From Glutamicibacter sp. B1 (GTDB taxonomy: Bacteria > Actinomycetota > Actinomycetes > Actinomycetales > Micrococcaceae): a stretch of 64,000 bases of DNA. The position numbers and the translations under genes are program-made. The notes below the pieces were generated by a model that worked only from the letters and a program-made list of their open reading frames with translations, was not told where the DNA came from and ran no database searches. Positions 18,345 through 28,460 of this stretch are shown in pieces. The stretch is taken from the NCBI RefSeq assembly GCF_039602135.1, contig NZ_CP125942.1, positions 2,170,001 to 2,234,000 of the forward strand, given 5' to 3'. Each line of letters begins with the position of its first letter. Positions within the stretch are counted from its first letter, which is position 1.

Positions 18345-19466
18345 CTAGCCTTCCTGACCCGCACGACGACGGGTTGAAACTTCGTCAATAATTCGACGCG
18401 CCATGATTTGTGCGGCGTCGCGCTTCCCTAAAGAAGCAGCTTTCTGAGACATCTGTTCAAGTTTATGCTGATCGCCCAGCAAACTAATGACATTTTCGGT
18501 GATGTAAGACTTGGTGAATTCATCATCCGAGACCAGCACGGCTCCCCCGGCGGCAACCAACTCACGGGCGTTGAGCTTCTGCTCCCCGTTACCGATCGGC
18601 AGCGGAACCAAGACGGCGGCTGTTCCAGCCACGGCTAGTTCGCACACCGTTCCGGCTCCGGAACGGCACACCATCAAATCGGCGACTGCGTAGGCGTAGT
18701 CCATCCGGTCCACGTATTCGAGTTGCGTGTATCCCTCGTGAGTGAGGAGCTGACCTTCAGCGTCTAGGATCTGCTTGCCACGTCCAGTAATGTGCACGGT
18801 ATGTACACCGGCGGCATTGAGCTCAGCCAAGGAATCAGCAATCGCGGTATTGATGCTTTGCGCTCCCGAGGACCCGCCAGTGACCAGAAGAATCGGCTTC
18901 TCATCGGTGACACCGAAGTAGGCGCGAGCCTCATCACGCAGTGCCGACCGATCCATTTGGGCCACGTTGGAACGCATCGGCATTCCTACCTGTACCTCAC
19001 CGGGCAAACCGGAGTTGCTGAACGTGGTTCCGACAAAGGCAGCATTTTTTGCGCCAAGCTTATTGGCCATTCCTGCGACCGAGTTGGCCTCGTGAACAAA
19101 AATCGGAAGCTTGAGTTGTTTTGCCGCCAGATAAGCTGGCGTGCACACATAACCTCCGACCCCGAGGACCGCTTCCGCACCGGTCTGTTTCAAGATGCGT
19201 TTTGCCTGATTCAGTGCAGTGATGAATCGGAACGGGAACTTGATCAGATCAAGATTGATGCTGCGCGGCATCGGAGCTTTAGGGATGAGCTCAAGTTGGT
19301 AGCCAGCTTCTGGAACCAGTTTGGTTTCCAGTCCGCCAGGTGAACCCAGCGCGGTAATCTCCACATCAGCTTGTTCGTCCTTGACTGCGTCAGCAATCGC
19401 TAGCATCGGCGAAATGTGCCCTGCTGTGCCGCCACCGGCAACAACAAGTCGCATTGCTTGAGTCAT
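18345..19466 (-). CDS. murG: Lipid II synthase MurG
   Basis: 373 residues. MurG transfers GlcNAc from UDP-GlcNAc to lipid I on the inner membrane face, producing lipid II. The N-terminal GGGTAGHISPML glycine loop binds the acceptor, and the C-terminal domain has LLVTGGSSGAQSIN and the UDP-GlcNAc-binding region CRSGAGTVCELAVAGTAAVLVPLP. It lies directly before murC and 98 bp after ftsW. ATGs at 19466 and 19454 are both possible; the first was kept because GGAG lies upstream. Confidence 0.96.
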   Translation of the reverse strand: MTQAMRLVVAGGGTAGHISPMLAIADAVKDEQADVEITALGSPGGLETKLVPEAGYQLELIPKAPMPRSINLDLIKFPFRFITALNQAKRILKQTGAEAVLGVGGYVCTPAYLAAKQLKLPIFVHEANSVAGMANKLGAKNAAFVGTTFSNSGLPGEVQVGMPMRSNVAQMDRSALRDEARAYFGVTDEKPILLVTGGSSGAQSINTAIADSLAELNAAGVHTVHITGRGKQILDAEGQLLTHEGYTQLEYVDRMDYAYAVADLMVCRSGAGTVCELAVAGTAAVLVPLPIGNGEQKLNARELVAAGGAVLVSDDEFTKSYITENVISLLGDQHKLEQMSQKAASLGKRDAAQIMARRIIDEVSTRRRAGQEG

Positions 19467-19564
19467 CTGGTCTTCTGCTCCTTCGTCCCGTTCATCCGGG
19501 ATTAGTGCCCCACGTCATCGAACCGAAGAGCTACTACGTCATTAATACGAGTAAGAATCACACG

Positions 19565-20809
19565 CTATTTGGCGTCTTTTGGTTTAGCAATTTTCTTCCC
19601 TGCCGAAGAATCAAAGGCAAGTTTTTGAGCCCTAGCCGAGGACAGCACAAATCCCATGGCCAACATAATGGCCAGCATGGCCGAACCACCGGAGGAGATA
19701 AACGGCAAGGGCACACCAATCACTGGCAGCACACCGGTGACGGTACCAAGGTTCACGAAGGTCTGACCGATTACCCATGACATCAGGCAGCCCATCAGGA
19801 TCTTGGTGTACAAGTCACTGGCACGCAGTGCGATGCGGTACATGGCCAAGGCCAAGAGCACAAACATCACCAGTACGAAAAGTACGCCAATGAAACCGAA
19901 CTCTTCGCCCAGGATGGAGAAGATAAAGTCATTTTGCGCTTCAGGAACGTAGGACCACTTCATACGAGACTGGCCGGCTCCGACACCGAACCATCCACCC
20001 GAGGCGAAGGCGTGTAGGCCCATACTTGCCTGGTAGCACAGCTGATCGCTGGGACCACAGTCGGTATCGAGCCACGCCAATACACGCTGACGGCGGTTAG
20101 AAGACCCCATGACTGCCACGGCCAAGCCGACGAGTCCAACGGCTCCAAATCCGGCCAACCATTTCATTTTGATGCCGCCCAGGAACATCGCCGCAGCAAT
20201 AATCATCAGCAATACCAAAGCGGTACCCACGTCTTTACCCAGAACGACCAAGCCCACGATGCCAATACCCACCGGTGCTACTACCGGGATAGTCAGGTGT
20301 TTGATGTCGTGAAGAAGATGTTGTTTCTTCTCGAGCATGAAAGCAGCAAAAACGGCTAGAGCTAATTTGGCAAACTCACTTGGTTGCAGACCCAATGGAC
20401 CGATCTTGATCCAGTTTCGGTTACCTAGCACTTCACGCCCCAAGGGAGTGAACGCAACCAAGAAGAGAAGCACGAAAGCGCCGATGGCCGATGGCCAGGC
20501 CAGTCGCTTGAGGGTGGTCGGTTTGATGAACTGCATTCCCAACATGCAAACGATGCCGATACCAGCAAACGTTGCTTGCGATAGTGCGACGGTAAATCCG
20601 TCCTTGCCTTTGGCAATCGCTTCCACCGATGCGGAGGACTGCACCATCAACACGCCGAAGACGGCGAGCACGACGGAGACGACAACCACCAACCAGTAGT
20701 CCATCGAGGCCATGCGTCCGCTGGCGTTTTCTACGCCACCGATCAGCTTGGCGAACCAAGGTGTCTTCTGTTTGGCCCCAGTGGACGGTCGTTGTTGCTT
20801 GGTCGCCAT
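19565..20809 (-). CDS. ftsW: Septal peptidoglycan polymerase FtsW (SEDS family)
   Basis: 414 residues with about ten membrane segments. FtsW polymerises lipid II at the septum in complex with FtsI. Family features include the QPSEFAKLA motif (residues about 141-150), the large extracytoplasmic loop with GASMGLHAFASGGWFGVGAGQSRMK-type sequence, and the C-terminal PFISSGGSAM. A basic N-terminus and a KKIAKPKDAK tail are cytoplasmic. It lies between murD and murG in the normal dcw order, which supports FtsW rather than RodA. Confidence 0.95.
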   Translation of the reverse strand: MATKQQRPSTGAKQKTPWFAKLIGGVENASGRMASMDYWLVVVVSVVLAVFGVLMVQSSASVEAIAKGKDGFTVALSQATFAGIGIVCMLGMQFIKPTTLKRLAWPSAIGAFVLLFLVAFTPLGREVLGNRNWIKIGPLGLQPSEFAKLALAVFAAFMLEKKQHLLHDIKHLTIPVVAPVGIGIVGLVVLGKDVGTALVLLMIIAAAMFLGGIKMKWLAGFGAVGLVGLAVAVMGSSNRRQRVLAWLDTDCGPSDQLCYQASMGLHAFASGGWFGVGAGQSRMKWSYVPEAQNDFIFSILGEEFGFIGVLFVLVMFVLLALAMYRIALRASDLYTKILMGCLMSWVIGQTFVNLGTVTGVLPVIGVPLPFISSGGSAMLAIMLAMGFVLSSARAQKLAFDSSAGKKIAKPKDAK

Positions 20810-20852
20810 CGGTGCCTCCTGCCTCGGTGTCGTCTATTCGGTGAATGCTTGC

Positions 20853-22382
20853 TTAGTTGCCTTCGTCAGCTTTATCCATCAGATCACTGACGGCGCTGAT
20901 AAATGCGTTGCCACGCTGGGCATAGGAGCTGAATTGATCCATAGAAGCTGCTGCAGGTGCCATGAGCACGGTGTCCCCAGGCTGGGCGAGCTCGGCTGCC
21001 TTGTATACGGCACGGGTCATCACCTGAGTGCCCGAAGGGTCAGCAGCGTCAGTTTCCTTGGCCTGCGCGGTAATGTTGATGACTTCAACATCCGGCGCCT
21101 TGGCTGCTAGGGCCGCAACTAACCCTGCGGTATCGGTGCCGATGAGCAGAACCTTGGCTAGGCGATGTGCATGCTTGGTGATGAGATCTTCATACTCCAC
21201 ACCTTTGGACAGGCCACCGGCGATCCACACAACGCGGGTAAATGCTGCCAGTGATGCATCAGCAGCGTGCGGATTGGTCGCCTTGGAGTCGTTAATCCAC
21301 AGAATGTCGTTCTTGCGGGCCACCGCTTGAATGCGGTGGGCGCCCGAATCAAATCCGCTCAAGCCTGCAGCGACGGCGTCCGGCTCAACCCCATAAGCGC
21401 GGGTCAATGCAGCAGCAGCGGCCGCATTGGCAGCGGTGTGCCGCGGCACGATCTCACCGATTTGGTTCAAAGGGATCAGTTCCACCGCATTGGTTTTGCG
21501 ATCTTCGATGTAAGCGCGATCGACTAAGAGGTTTTCGACAACACCAATCATGGACACCGCGGGCGAATCGGTAGTGAAACCGATGGCACGGCAGCCTTCA
21601 ACCACATCAGCGTTTTCTACCATGCTGATGGTGACTTCTTCTTCAGCATTAAAGATCGCGGCGACCTGAGTACGCTCGTAGATCTTGGCCTTGGCAGCCT
21701 GATAGTTCTCGAATCCGTCGTGCCAGTCCACATGGTCTTCAGCGATGTTCAGGACTACGGAGGCCAGCGGAGAAATGCTGTGGGTGTAGTGCAGTTGGAA
21801 GCTGGAGAGCTCTACGGCAAAGACGTCGTAGTCCACTGGTTCACGTACGGCATCCAAGATAGGGGTGCCGACATTGCCCACAGCGATGGCTTTCAAGCCC
21901 GCTGCCTGCAAGATGGCTTCGGTCATGCCCACGGTGGTGGTTTTGCCATTGGTGCCGGTGATCGCCAACCATTTCGGGGCCTTATGCCCTGCACGGTTCT
22001 GCACACGCCATGCCAACTCAATGTCACTCCAGATCGCAATGCCAGCCTCGGCGGCTTCGGCGATTACTGGGTTGCGTGGGTTCCACCCTGGAGAAACCAT
22101 GACCAGTTGGGCAGCTTGGCCGTCGACCAATGGCAGCGTCTGAACATTCTCAGCACCAAGGAGTACCTCGTGTGCCCCGACAATTTTCAGAGTCTCGGCC
22201 CGCTGCTGGTTCAGCTCATCGTTTTTACCGTCAATCACGGTGACGATAGCACCGAGCTCGATCAGCGTGTCTGCGGCGGAGAAGCCAGAAAGTCCCAGCC
22301 CGGCGACGACAACGCGCAGACCTTTCCAGTCAGCATCCCAACTGGTCAGTGAATCCAATACATTCTTGGCATCTGCGCTCAC
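20853..22382 (-). CDS. murD: UDP-MurNAc-L-alanine-D-glutamate ligase MurD
   Basis: 509 residues from the chosen GTG. MurD adds D-glutamate to UDP-MurNAc-L-Ala. It has the N-terminal substrate Rossmann fold (LRVVVAGLGLSGFSAAD), the ATP loop AITGTNGKTTTVGM and the C-terminal WINDSKATNPHAADASLAAF segment. The GTG at 22380-22382 overlaps the mraY stop as GTGA, a classic coupled start. An ATG at 22397 would add five residues and is the alternative. Confidence 0.95.
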   Translation of the reverse strand: MSADAKNVLDSLTSWDADWKGLRVVVAGLGLSGFSAADTLIELGAIVTVIDGKNDELNQQRAETLKIVGAHEVLLGAENVQTLPLVDGQAAQLVMVSPGWNPRNPVIAEAAEAGIAIWSDIELAWRVQNRAGHKAPKWLAITGTNGKTTTVGMTEAILQAAGLKAIAVGNVGTPILDAVREPVDYDVFAVELSSFQLHYTHSISPLASVVLNIAEDHVDWHDGFENYQAAKAKIYERTQVAAIFNAEEEVTISMVENADVVEGCRAIGFTTDSPAVSMIGVVENLLVDRAYIEDRKTNAVELIPLNQIGEIVPRHTAANAAAAAALTRAYGVEPDAVAAGLSGFDSGAHRIQAVARKNDILWINDSKATNPHAADASLAAFTRVVWIAGGLSKGVEYEDLITKHAHRLAKVLLIGTDTAGLVAALAAKAPDVEVINITAQAKETDAADPSGTQVMTRAVYKAAELAQPGDTVLMAPAAASMDQFSSYAQRGNAFISAVSDLMDKADEGN

Positions 22383-23482
22383 AGTGCGACAACCCATTCA
22401 GAGTAGAAGAGTCCTAGACCGGCGGCCACGAAAAGGCCAGCTAGGATCCAGAAACGAATAACAACATTTTCCTCGGACCATCCCGAGAGCTCGAAGTGGT
22501 GCTGCAACGGTGCCATCTTGAACACGCGCTTACCACCGGAGAGTTTGAAGTAGCCCACCTGGATGATCACCGATAGGGAGATAATCACGAAGAGGCCAGC
22601 GATGACAACCAGCAGCAGCTGGGTGCGTGAAAGGATCGCGAAGGCGGCCACTGCACCACCGATGGCCAGCGAACCGGTGTCGCCCATGAAAATCTTCGCT
22701 GGTTTTGCGTTGAACCAGAGGAAAGCGATGAGTGCACCGGAAAGGGTGGCGCCCAATAGGGCCAGATCCTGAGGGTCGCGCACCGAGTAGCAAACGTCCA
22801 TGGAGTTGCTGTTGGAGCAAGCCTGATTCTGCTGCCAGATGCCCATCAGCGTGTAGGCGCCAAAGACCATGATCGAGGCGCCTGTGGCTAGCCCATCCAG
22901 ACCGTCGGTGAGGTTCACAGCGTTGGTGGTACCAGTAACGATGAAGTTGGCCCAAATGACAAACAGGACTAGACCCACCATAGGACCAGCGAACGCAAGG
23001 TCGATATTGGTATCGCGCAGGAAGGAGATCGCTGTGGAGCCCGGGGTCAGGCCACGTTCATCAGGGAACTGCAGTGCTAGTACGGCAAAGCTGATACCGA
23101 TGATTGCCTGCAGAACGATCTTTTGCCAGGCGCGCAGGCCCAGCGAACGCTTCTTGAAAATCTTGATGAAGTCATCGAGGAAGCCGACCAGTCCCATGCC
23201 GCCGAAGAGCAGCAATACCAGAAGGCCAGTGGCGGTAATGCCCGCTGAAGAGCGTCCCATGAGCGCGAGGATGCCGTGGGTGGCGAAGTAGGCGACAAAG
23301 ACGGCCAGAACAAAGACCACACCACCCATAGTTGGCGTACCGGACTTCACAGCGTGCGAGTTTGGCCCGTCATCACGAACGACCTGCCCATACTGCTTCT
23401 TGGTCAGCAGCTGGATATAGAGTGGCATTGCCACCATGGTCAATACGAGGGCAATACCTGCCCCTAAGATCAATGCGATCAC
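22379..23482 (-). CDS. mraY: Phospho-MurNAc-pentapeptide transferase MraY
   Basis: 367 residues with about ten membrane segments. MraY moves phospho-MurNAc-pentapeptide onto undecaprenyl phosphate, giving lipid I. The motifs KSGTPTMGGV, the aspartates of GFLDDFIKIFKKRSLGL, NAVNLTDGLDGLATG and MGDTGSLAIGG, and the C-terminal APLQHHFELSGWSE, are all intact. The GTG start overlaps the murF stop by four bases (GTGA). Confidence 0.97.
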   Translation of the reverse strand: MIALILGAGIALVLTMVAMPLYIQLLTKKQYGQVVRDDGPNSHAVKSGTPTMGGVVFVLAVFVAYFATHGILALMGRSSAGITATGLLVLLLFGGMGLVGFLDDFIKIFKKRSLGLRAWQKIVLQAIIGISFAVLALQFPDERGLTPGSTAISFLRDTNIDLAFAGPMVGLVLFVIWANFIVTGTTNAVNLTDGLDGLATGASIMVFGAYTLMGIWQQNQACSNSNSMDVCYSVRDPQDLALLGATLSGALIAFLWFNAKPAKIFMGDTGSLAIGGAVAAFAILSRTQLLLVVIAGLFVIISLSVIIQVGYFKLSGGKRVFKMAPLQHHFELSGWSEENVVIRFWILAGLFVAAGLGLFYSEWVVAL

Positions 23483-24936
23483 GCTTCTTCGCCTTCCTTC
23501 ACGAATGCTGCGATGTCGTCGCCGAGGAAGCGCAGACCGGCCCCATTAGAGGACTTGAACAAGGCAATATCGCCTGGCTGGAGTTCTTTTTGCAATAGCT
23601 CGCGGGCTTCATCCACGCTTGGAACGTAGTAGGCTTCATCGCCCCAGCTACCTTCAAGCACGGCGGAGTTGTAGGCCGGTTTAGCTCCGCGGCCTACCAC
23701 CACAAGTTTCTTGATGTTCATTCGAACCGCCATGCGTCCGAGCAGATCATGTTGGTGGATGCTCTCATCCCCAAGTTCAAGCATCTCGCCCAAAACCGCC
23801 CAAGTTCGGCGTCCCGGAGCCCCGTCCTCACCCAGGCCCAGTTCGGCCAGGGTGACCAAGGCGGCGCGCATGGATTCAGGGTTAGCGTTGTAAGCGTCAT
23901 TGATAATGCTTACGCCGTCAGCTCGCTCAATGCGTTCCATTCGCCAGCGACTTCCGGCGGCCTGACCATTGAGGTTATCTGCGATGACCTGTGGGGCAAC
24001 GTCCAAGGCATAGGCAGCATTCGCGGCGGCCAAAATGTTGCTGACGTGGTGGCGTCCCAACAAGCCAGAGGTAATCCGCTGGCTAAATCCGTTAGGGAAT
24101 TCCAAGGTCAATTCAGGCTGACCGGAGCTATTGACTACTACATCGGTAGCCCAGACTCCGGCACGTTCTGGTTTTTGTGCCCCGGTTCCGAAGAATCGCA
24201 CTTCGGCCTTGGCGCGGGAGTCCATGCGTGCCACGCGGGCATCTTCCGCGTTCAAGATGGCAATACCATCGGTGTCCAAGGCTTCGACGAGTTCGCCCTT
24301 GGCCTTTTCGATGTTTTCAACGCCACCGAATTCTCCAGCGTGTGCGGTACCAACACAAAGCACGACACCCACGTGTGGGTGCACCATATCGGTGAGGTAG
24401 GTCAGGTGGCCTACCCCGGTTGCACCCATCTCAATAACGAAGAACTTCGTGTCTTCGGTTGCGCTGAAGACGGTGAGCGGAACGCCGACCTCTCCGTTGT
24501 AGGAACCGATCGGTGAAACAGTTGGCGCTACCTTCGAAAGGATGCCCGCCAGCAGATCCTTGGTGGTGGTTTTACCAGCTGAGCCAGTGATGCCCACGAC
24601 CTTGGCATCGTTTTTAGCTTTGAGGTACTCGACGATGTGAGCGGCAATCTTGCCCATGGCTTCCACCGCGTCCTCGACGATGATCGCTGGGTGCACCGCG
24701 CGGGCATCGTCATAGGTCAGACGTTCAGCTAACGCCAGTACGGCACCGGCGGCCAAAGCCTTATCGATGAAGGCGTGTCCATCGGAAAATTCTCCGGGTT
24801 TGGCTACGAACAGGCAGCCGGCGGTGACTTCACGTGAATCCGTGGTCACCGAAGTAACCACCGTGTCGGAGGCGGCTGTTGCGCTCGCTTCTCCCCCGGT
24901 GATCTTCAAAAGGTCAGTCAAAGACAGTTCAATCAT
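23479..24936 (-). CDS. murF: UDP-MurNAc-tripeptide-D-alanyl-D-alanine ligase MurF
   Basis: 485 residues. MurF adds the D-Ala-D-Ala dipeptide, the last cytoplasmic step of the precursor. The ATP loop GITGSAGKTTTKDLL (residues about 115-129), the GEVGVPLTV segment and IINDAYNANPESMRAAL are typical. The C-terminus ends in KEGEEA and overlaps the mraY start. It follows murE after a 50-bp gap. Confidence 0.96.
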   Translation of the reverse strand: MIELSLTDLLKITGGEASATAASDTVVTSVTTDSREVTAGCLFVAKPGEFSDGHAFIDKALAAGAVLALAERLTYDDARAVHPAIIVEDAVEAMGKIAAHIVEYLKAKNDAKVVGITGSAGKTTTKDLLAGILSKVAPTVSPIGSYNGEVGVPLTVFSATEDTKFFVIEMGATGVGHLTYLTDMVHPHVGVVLCVGTAHAGEFGGVENIEKAKGELVEALDTDGIAILNAEDARVARMDSRAKAEVRFFGTGAQKPERAGVWATDVVVNSSGQPELTLEFPNGFSQRITSGLLGRHHVSNILAAANAAYALDVAPQVIADNLNGQAAGSRWRMERIERADGVSIINDAYNANPESMRAALVTLAELGLGEDGAPGRRTWAVLGEMLELGDESIHQHDLLGRMAVRMNIKKLVVVGRGAKPAYNSAVLEGSWGDEAYYVPSVDEARELLQKELQPGDIALFKSSNGAGLRFLGDDIAAFVKEGEEA

Positions 24937-24986
24937 GGCATTAAGGACTTTACACTTGAGCGGTGATGATCATGGTCGTATTCCCT

Positions 24987-26579
24987 CTAGGAATTGGTCA
25001 CAAATCCATGAAGATTTAGCGCGTTCGCCAGTTCCACACGGTCATCGAGTTCAACGTCCATTCCCGCAACGTCTTGGCTAACTTCGTGTCCGCGGCCGGC
25101 GACCAGAATCGCGTCATGCTCCTGCGCTAAACTCACAGCGAATTCCACGGCTTTAGCGCGTGGCGCGACGTTGTAAAGCTCGGTGGTGAGGCCTTCAGAG
25201 TCAATAGCCTGTTGTGCACCGGTTGCTACCTGCTCACGAATCGGCTCGGGCGCTTCCCCGTGTGGGTCATCATCGGTGACGATCACAATGTCCGCATGGC
25301 GAGCAGCCACCGCACCCATGTCTGGGCGTTTGGTTTTATCGCGTTCGCCGGTAGCCCCAAAGACCACGATCCGCCGTCCCTGGGCTCCCGGTCGTACCGA
25401 GTCCAAGGCCTTGGCAAGCGCATCGGAGTTGTGAGCGAAGTCCACGACAGCCACTGGCGATTCGGCGACCACCTGCATACGTCCTGGCACAGCCACCGAT
25501 AAAGGATCCTTGGCGTCGAGTGCCTGCTGCAAGCGCTGAAGCTCAACGCCGCCGGCAAGAACCATGAGCGTCGCTAATGCAGCGTTGGCGACGTTAAACA
25601 TGCCTGGTAGCGCGGTACGGGTATGCAACTGACGACCATCACGGTGCTTGAGTGTGAAGCGATGTCCCAGTCCGGAGTGCTCCAGTTCGGTGACGCGCCA
25701 ATCAGCGTGCTTGTGGTTCTCATCCAGACTCAATGACTCGGTAGGAATCTGTGCTTGGTCAACCAGACGGGCACCATAAGGATCATCAACCATAACCACT
25801 GCCGCCGAGCTGTGCTCGGGGGTGAACAACTGGGCTTTGGTCTGGTAGTAGTCTTCCATCGTCCCGTGCAGGTCCAGGTGATCCTGCGTCAGGTTGGTGT
25901 AGCCAGACACCGCAAAGTTCAAAGCATCAACGCGGCCATAGCTCAAGGAATGGCTGGATACTTCCATGGCTACAGAATTCACGCTTTGTTGCGCCATCCG
26001 TGCCAACACTCCGTGAAGCTGCGTTGACTCTGGGGTGGTCAGCACGCTGGGGATGATCTGACCGCGGGCGGACATCTCGATGGTGCCGATCAGTCCAGTT
26101 TCTTCGCCTAAGGCTTCAAGGATTGCTCGAATCATGAAGGTCGTGGTGGTCTTGCCGTTGGTACCGGTGACCGCGAAGAGCTGAGGGCAGTGCTCGTTGG
26201 TACCGTAAACGGCTTGAGCTACTTTGGCTGCCGCCTTACGTACATCGGCGACCACAGCCACTGGAATCGAAAAATCATCCGGGAGGAATTCCAGACCAGC
26301 AGTATCGGTGATCAGGGCGACGGCCCCGTTGGAAATGGCAGTGTCCACAAATTCGGCCCCATGACGCTTAGCACCGCAGATGCCCAAGAAAACATCTCCT
26401 GGCTGCACGATCTGTGGGTTCATGCTGACCCCGAGGATCTGTGGAGTCGCGTTGAATAGCGTTCCGGTACGTACTGCGCCGGCCGCTGCGCATACCTGGT
26501 CAAAGCCCACGCCTGCCATATTCTCTGGACGAAGGTACCGTTCCAACTCACGCGGAGTTCCGGGTTTCTGGACTACCAA
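24987..26579 (-). CDS. murE: UDP-MurNAc-dipeptide amino-acid ligase MurE
   Basis: 530 residues. MurE adds the third, diamino acid residue of the stem peptide. The ATP loop AVTGTNGKTTTTFM and the conserved GRVDALNF and QDHLDLHG segments are present. At the specificity motif that reads DNPR in meso-diaminopimelate enzymes, this protein has D437-D-P-H440, which suggests a different amino acid, probably L-lysine as in Micrococcaceae. The TTG start overlaps the ftsI stop by seven bases; AAGGA lies about 12 bases upstream. The first residues are therefore less certain than the rest. Confidence 0.94.
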   Translation of the reverse strand: MVVQKPGTPRELERYLRPENMAGVGFDQVCAAAGAVRTGTLFNATPQILGVSMNPQIVQPGDVFLGICGAKRHGAEFVDTAISNGAVALITDTAGLEFLPDDFSIPVAVVADVRKAAAKVAQAVYGTNEHCPQLFAVTGTNGKTTTTFMIRAILEALGEETGLIGTIEMSARGQIIPSVLTTPESTQLHGVLARMAQQSVNSVAMEVSSHSLSYGRVDALNFAVSGYTNLTQDHLDLHGTMEDYYQTKAQLFTPEHSSAAVVMVDDPYGARLVDQAQIPTESLSLDENHKHADWRVTELEHSGLGHRFTLKHRDGRQLHTRTALPGMFNVANAALATLMVLAGGVELQRLQQALDAKDPLSVAVPGRMQVVAESPVAVVDFAHNSDALAKALDSVRPGAQGRRIVVFGATGERDKTKRPDMGAVAARHADIVIVTDDDPHGEAPEPIREQVATGAQQAIDSEGLTTELYNVAPRAKAVEFAVSLAQEHDAILVAGRGHEVSQDVAGMDVELDDRVELANALNLHGFVTNS

Positions 26580-28387
26580 GATTTCTTTTGTTCCTTACCT
26601 ACAAAGACGTCGTACGCCTCTGACTTTGTCGTGCTCGGTGGCACATTGAATGTGTTCAGCGTGTGGCTCATAACGTCGGTAAACGTGTCAGCCACCGAGA
26701 AGTCTTTCCAGTTGCCCTGTGGACGGTACATCGTGGCAACGACCACAAACTGTGGATCTTCCAGCGGAGCTACACCCGCAAAGGAATAAGTATAACCGTC
26801 GTAACCCTTGGCGCTGGCGGCCTGTCCGGTACCGGTCTTACCACCGACACGGTAACCAGGAATAGCTTCTTTGTAACCGGTTCCGTAGTCGACCACGGAT
26901 TCCATGATCTTCAGCATCTCTTTGGAAGTCGATTCCTTGATGACACGCGTTTGCGCAGGTTCTTCGGTTTTGGTGATCGAACCGTCTTCATTTCGGTAGC
27001 CCTCAATCAAGCTAGGAGCCACGCGAACACCACCATTGGCGATGGCTTGGAAGATCGAAGCAGTGTGCAACACGGTTTGTGAGTAGCCCTGACCAAACAT
27101 GGTCGTGTACTGCTGGCGACGATCCCAGTTCTCTGGTTTTGCCAACTGGCCAGCGCTAGCACCGTTCAGGCCGATCTGAATGGGGGAACCCAGGCCAAAG
27201 GCCTTCATGTAGTCGTAGCGAGTCTGCTTGCTCATCTTGCTACCGACCATCACGGTACCGGTGTTGTATGAACGAGCGAAGATACCTGCGACGGTCATGT
27301 CGTAGGTGGGGTGTTCCAAGGAGTCGTTGATGGTTTCCTTGGTAAAGGTCTTCTTGTGTGGCACGGTGAACTCATCGGTGGCTTTGACCACGCCTTGGTC
27401 CAAGGCTGCTGCGAAGATCGGGGCTTTACCGGTGGAGCCAGGTTCAAAGGCGCGCGTAATAGAGGTCGAGTGACGGAACTCTGGATCCGTGGCTCCAGGA
27501 TCATTCGGGTCCAATTCAGCCGAGTCACCGATGGCCAAGATCTTGCCGGTCTTGACTCCCATGACGACCACGGAGACCCATTCAGCGTTAAACTCTGCTT
27601 GCTTCTTTTCGGCAGCACGCTGCGCCACGTAATTAATATCCGAGTCAATGGTCAGAAGAACATCTTGCCCGTTGACCGCTGGAGTTTCTTCAGTTTCGGT
27701 GACGGGAATGCGCACCCCGTCGGCGCTGACTTCGTATTTGCGGCTACCAGCAGTTCCGGCCAGGTGCTCTTCTTGACTTAGTTCTAGACCTTCGGCACCG
27801 ACGACATTGGTCTGATCTTCGTTGTTTTTCACAAACCCAAGCAACGGACCCGCAATAACGCCCTGCGGATATTGGCGTTCGCTACTCAGGGTCGTCGTGA
27901 GGCGTGGAATACCAATTTCGCGGACTTCGTTTCGGACTTCTGGGGTCACGCTCTTGGCAATGACCACGTAGCCCTTAGGCTTCGCGTCGCCTTGTGGCTG
28001 GACTTTTTTGGCGAGTTCTTCGGGATCTTGGTCCAGTGCCTCGGCCAGTTCATTGATGGCCTGATCCCAGCTGATGCGTTCATGGCCGTTGGAGCCGTCG
28101 CGCTTGGCACGACGAATGTCGGCATCCTGTTCGCGCTGGTCGATCGCCAAGTCGTAACGGTCGACAGACACAGCCAGCGTGGTTCCATTGCGGTCTTCAA
28201 TGGAACCACGGGTTGGGGCAATGACTTCTTCGCGTTCACGGCTCGCTTGAGCCGCATTGGCGACAGTAGCTGCATTGATACCTTGGACCCAGACAAGGCG
28301 GGCCAAGATGATCACCAACAGAGTTACTGAGAGGATCAGTACGAAGCGCATCCGCTTTTTCGCAGTGTCGATTGCCGTCGAACTCAC
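26573..28387 (-). CDS. ftsI: Septal transpeptidase FtsI (class B penicillin-binding protein)
   Basis: 604 residues. FtsI cross-links septal peptidoglycan outside the membrane. One N-terminal membrane segment (about 12-32) precedes the PBP dimer domain (from RGSIEDRNGTTLAVSV) and the transpeptidase domain with S318-T-G-K, SYNTG and K517-T-G. There are no C-terminal PASTA domains. It follows the ftsL-like gene after 73 bp and overlaps murE, the standard dcw position. It is the expected target of beta-lactams. Confidence 0.96.
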   Translation of the reverse strand: MSSTAIDTAKKRMRFVLILSVTLLVIILARLVWVQGINAATVANAAQASREREEVIAPTRGSIEDRNGTTLAVSVDRYDLAIDQREQDADIRRAKRDGSNGHERISWDQAINELAEALDQDPEELAKKVQPQGDAKPKGYVVIAKSVTPEVRNEVREIGIPRLTTTLSSERQYPQGVIAGPLLGFVKNNEDQTNVVGAEGLELSQEEHLAGTAGSRKYEVSADGVRIPVTETEETPAVNGQDVLLTIDSDINYVAQRAAEKKQAEFNAEWVSVVVMGVKTGKILAIGDSAELDPNDPGATDPEFRHSTSITRAFEPGSTGKAPIFAAALDQGVVKATDEFTVPHKKTFTKETINDSLEHPTYDMTVAGIFARSYNTGTVMVGSKMSKQTRYDYMKAFGLGSPIQIGLNGASAGQLAKPENWDRRQQYTTMFGQGYSQTVLHTASIFQAIANGGVRVAPSLIEGYRNEDGSITKTEEPAQTRVIKESTSKEMLKIMESVVDYGTGYKEAIPGYRVGGKTGTGQAASAKGYDGYTYSFAGVAPLEDPQFVVVATMYRPQGNWKDFSVADTFTDVMSHTLNTFNVPPSTTKSEAYDVFVGKEQKKSW

Positions 28388-28460
28388 AATGAACCTAACT
28401 TTCCCTCAGCATGGTTTCCAGCAGTAACAGCTAGTTCAGTTCTAGCTTAGAAAGATCTCG

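Noticed and set aside
20629..22352. Several open frames antisense to ftsW and murD
   Set aside because: They overlap intact Mur ligase and SEDS genes, have no ribosome sites and no recognisable motifs.
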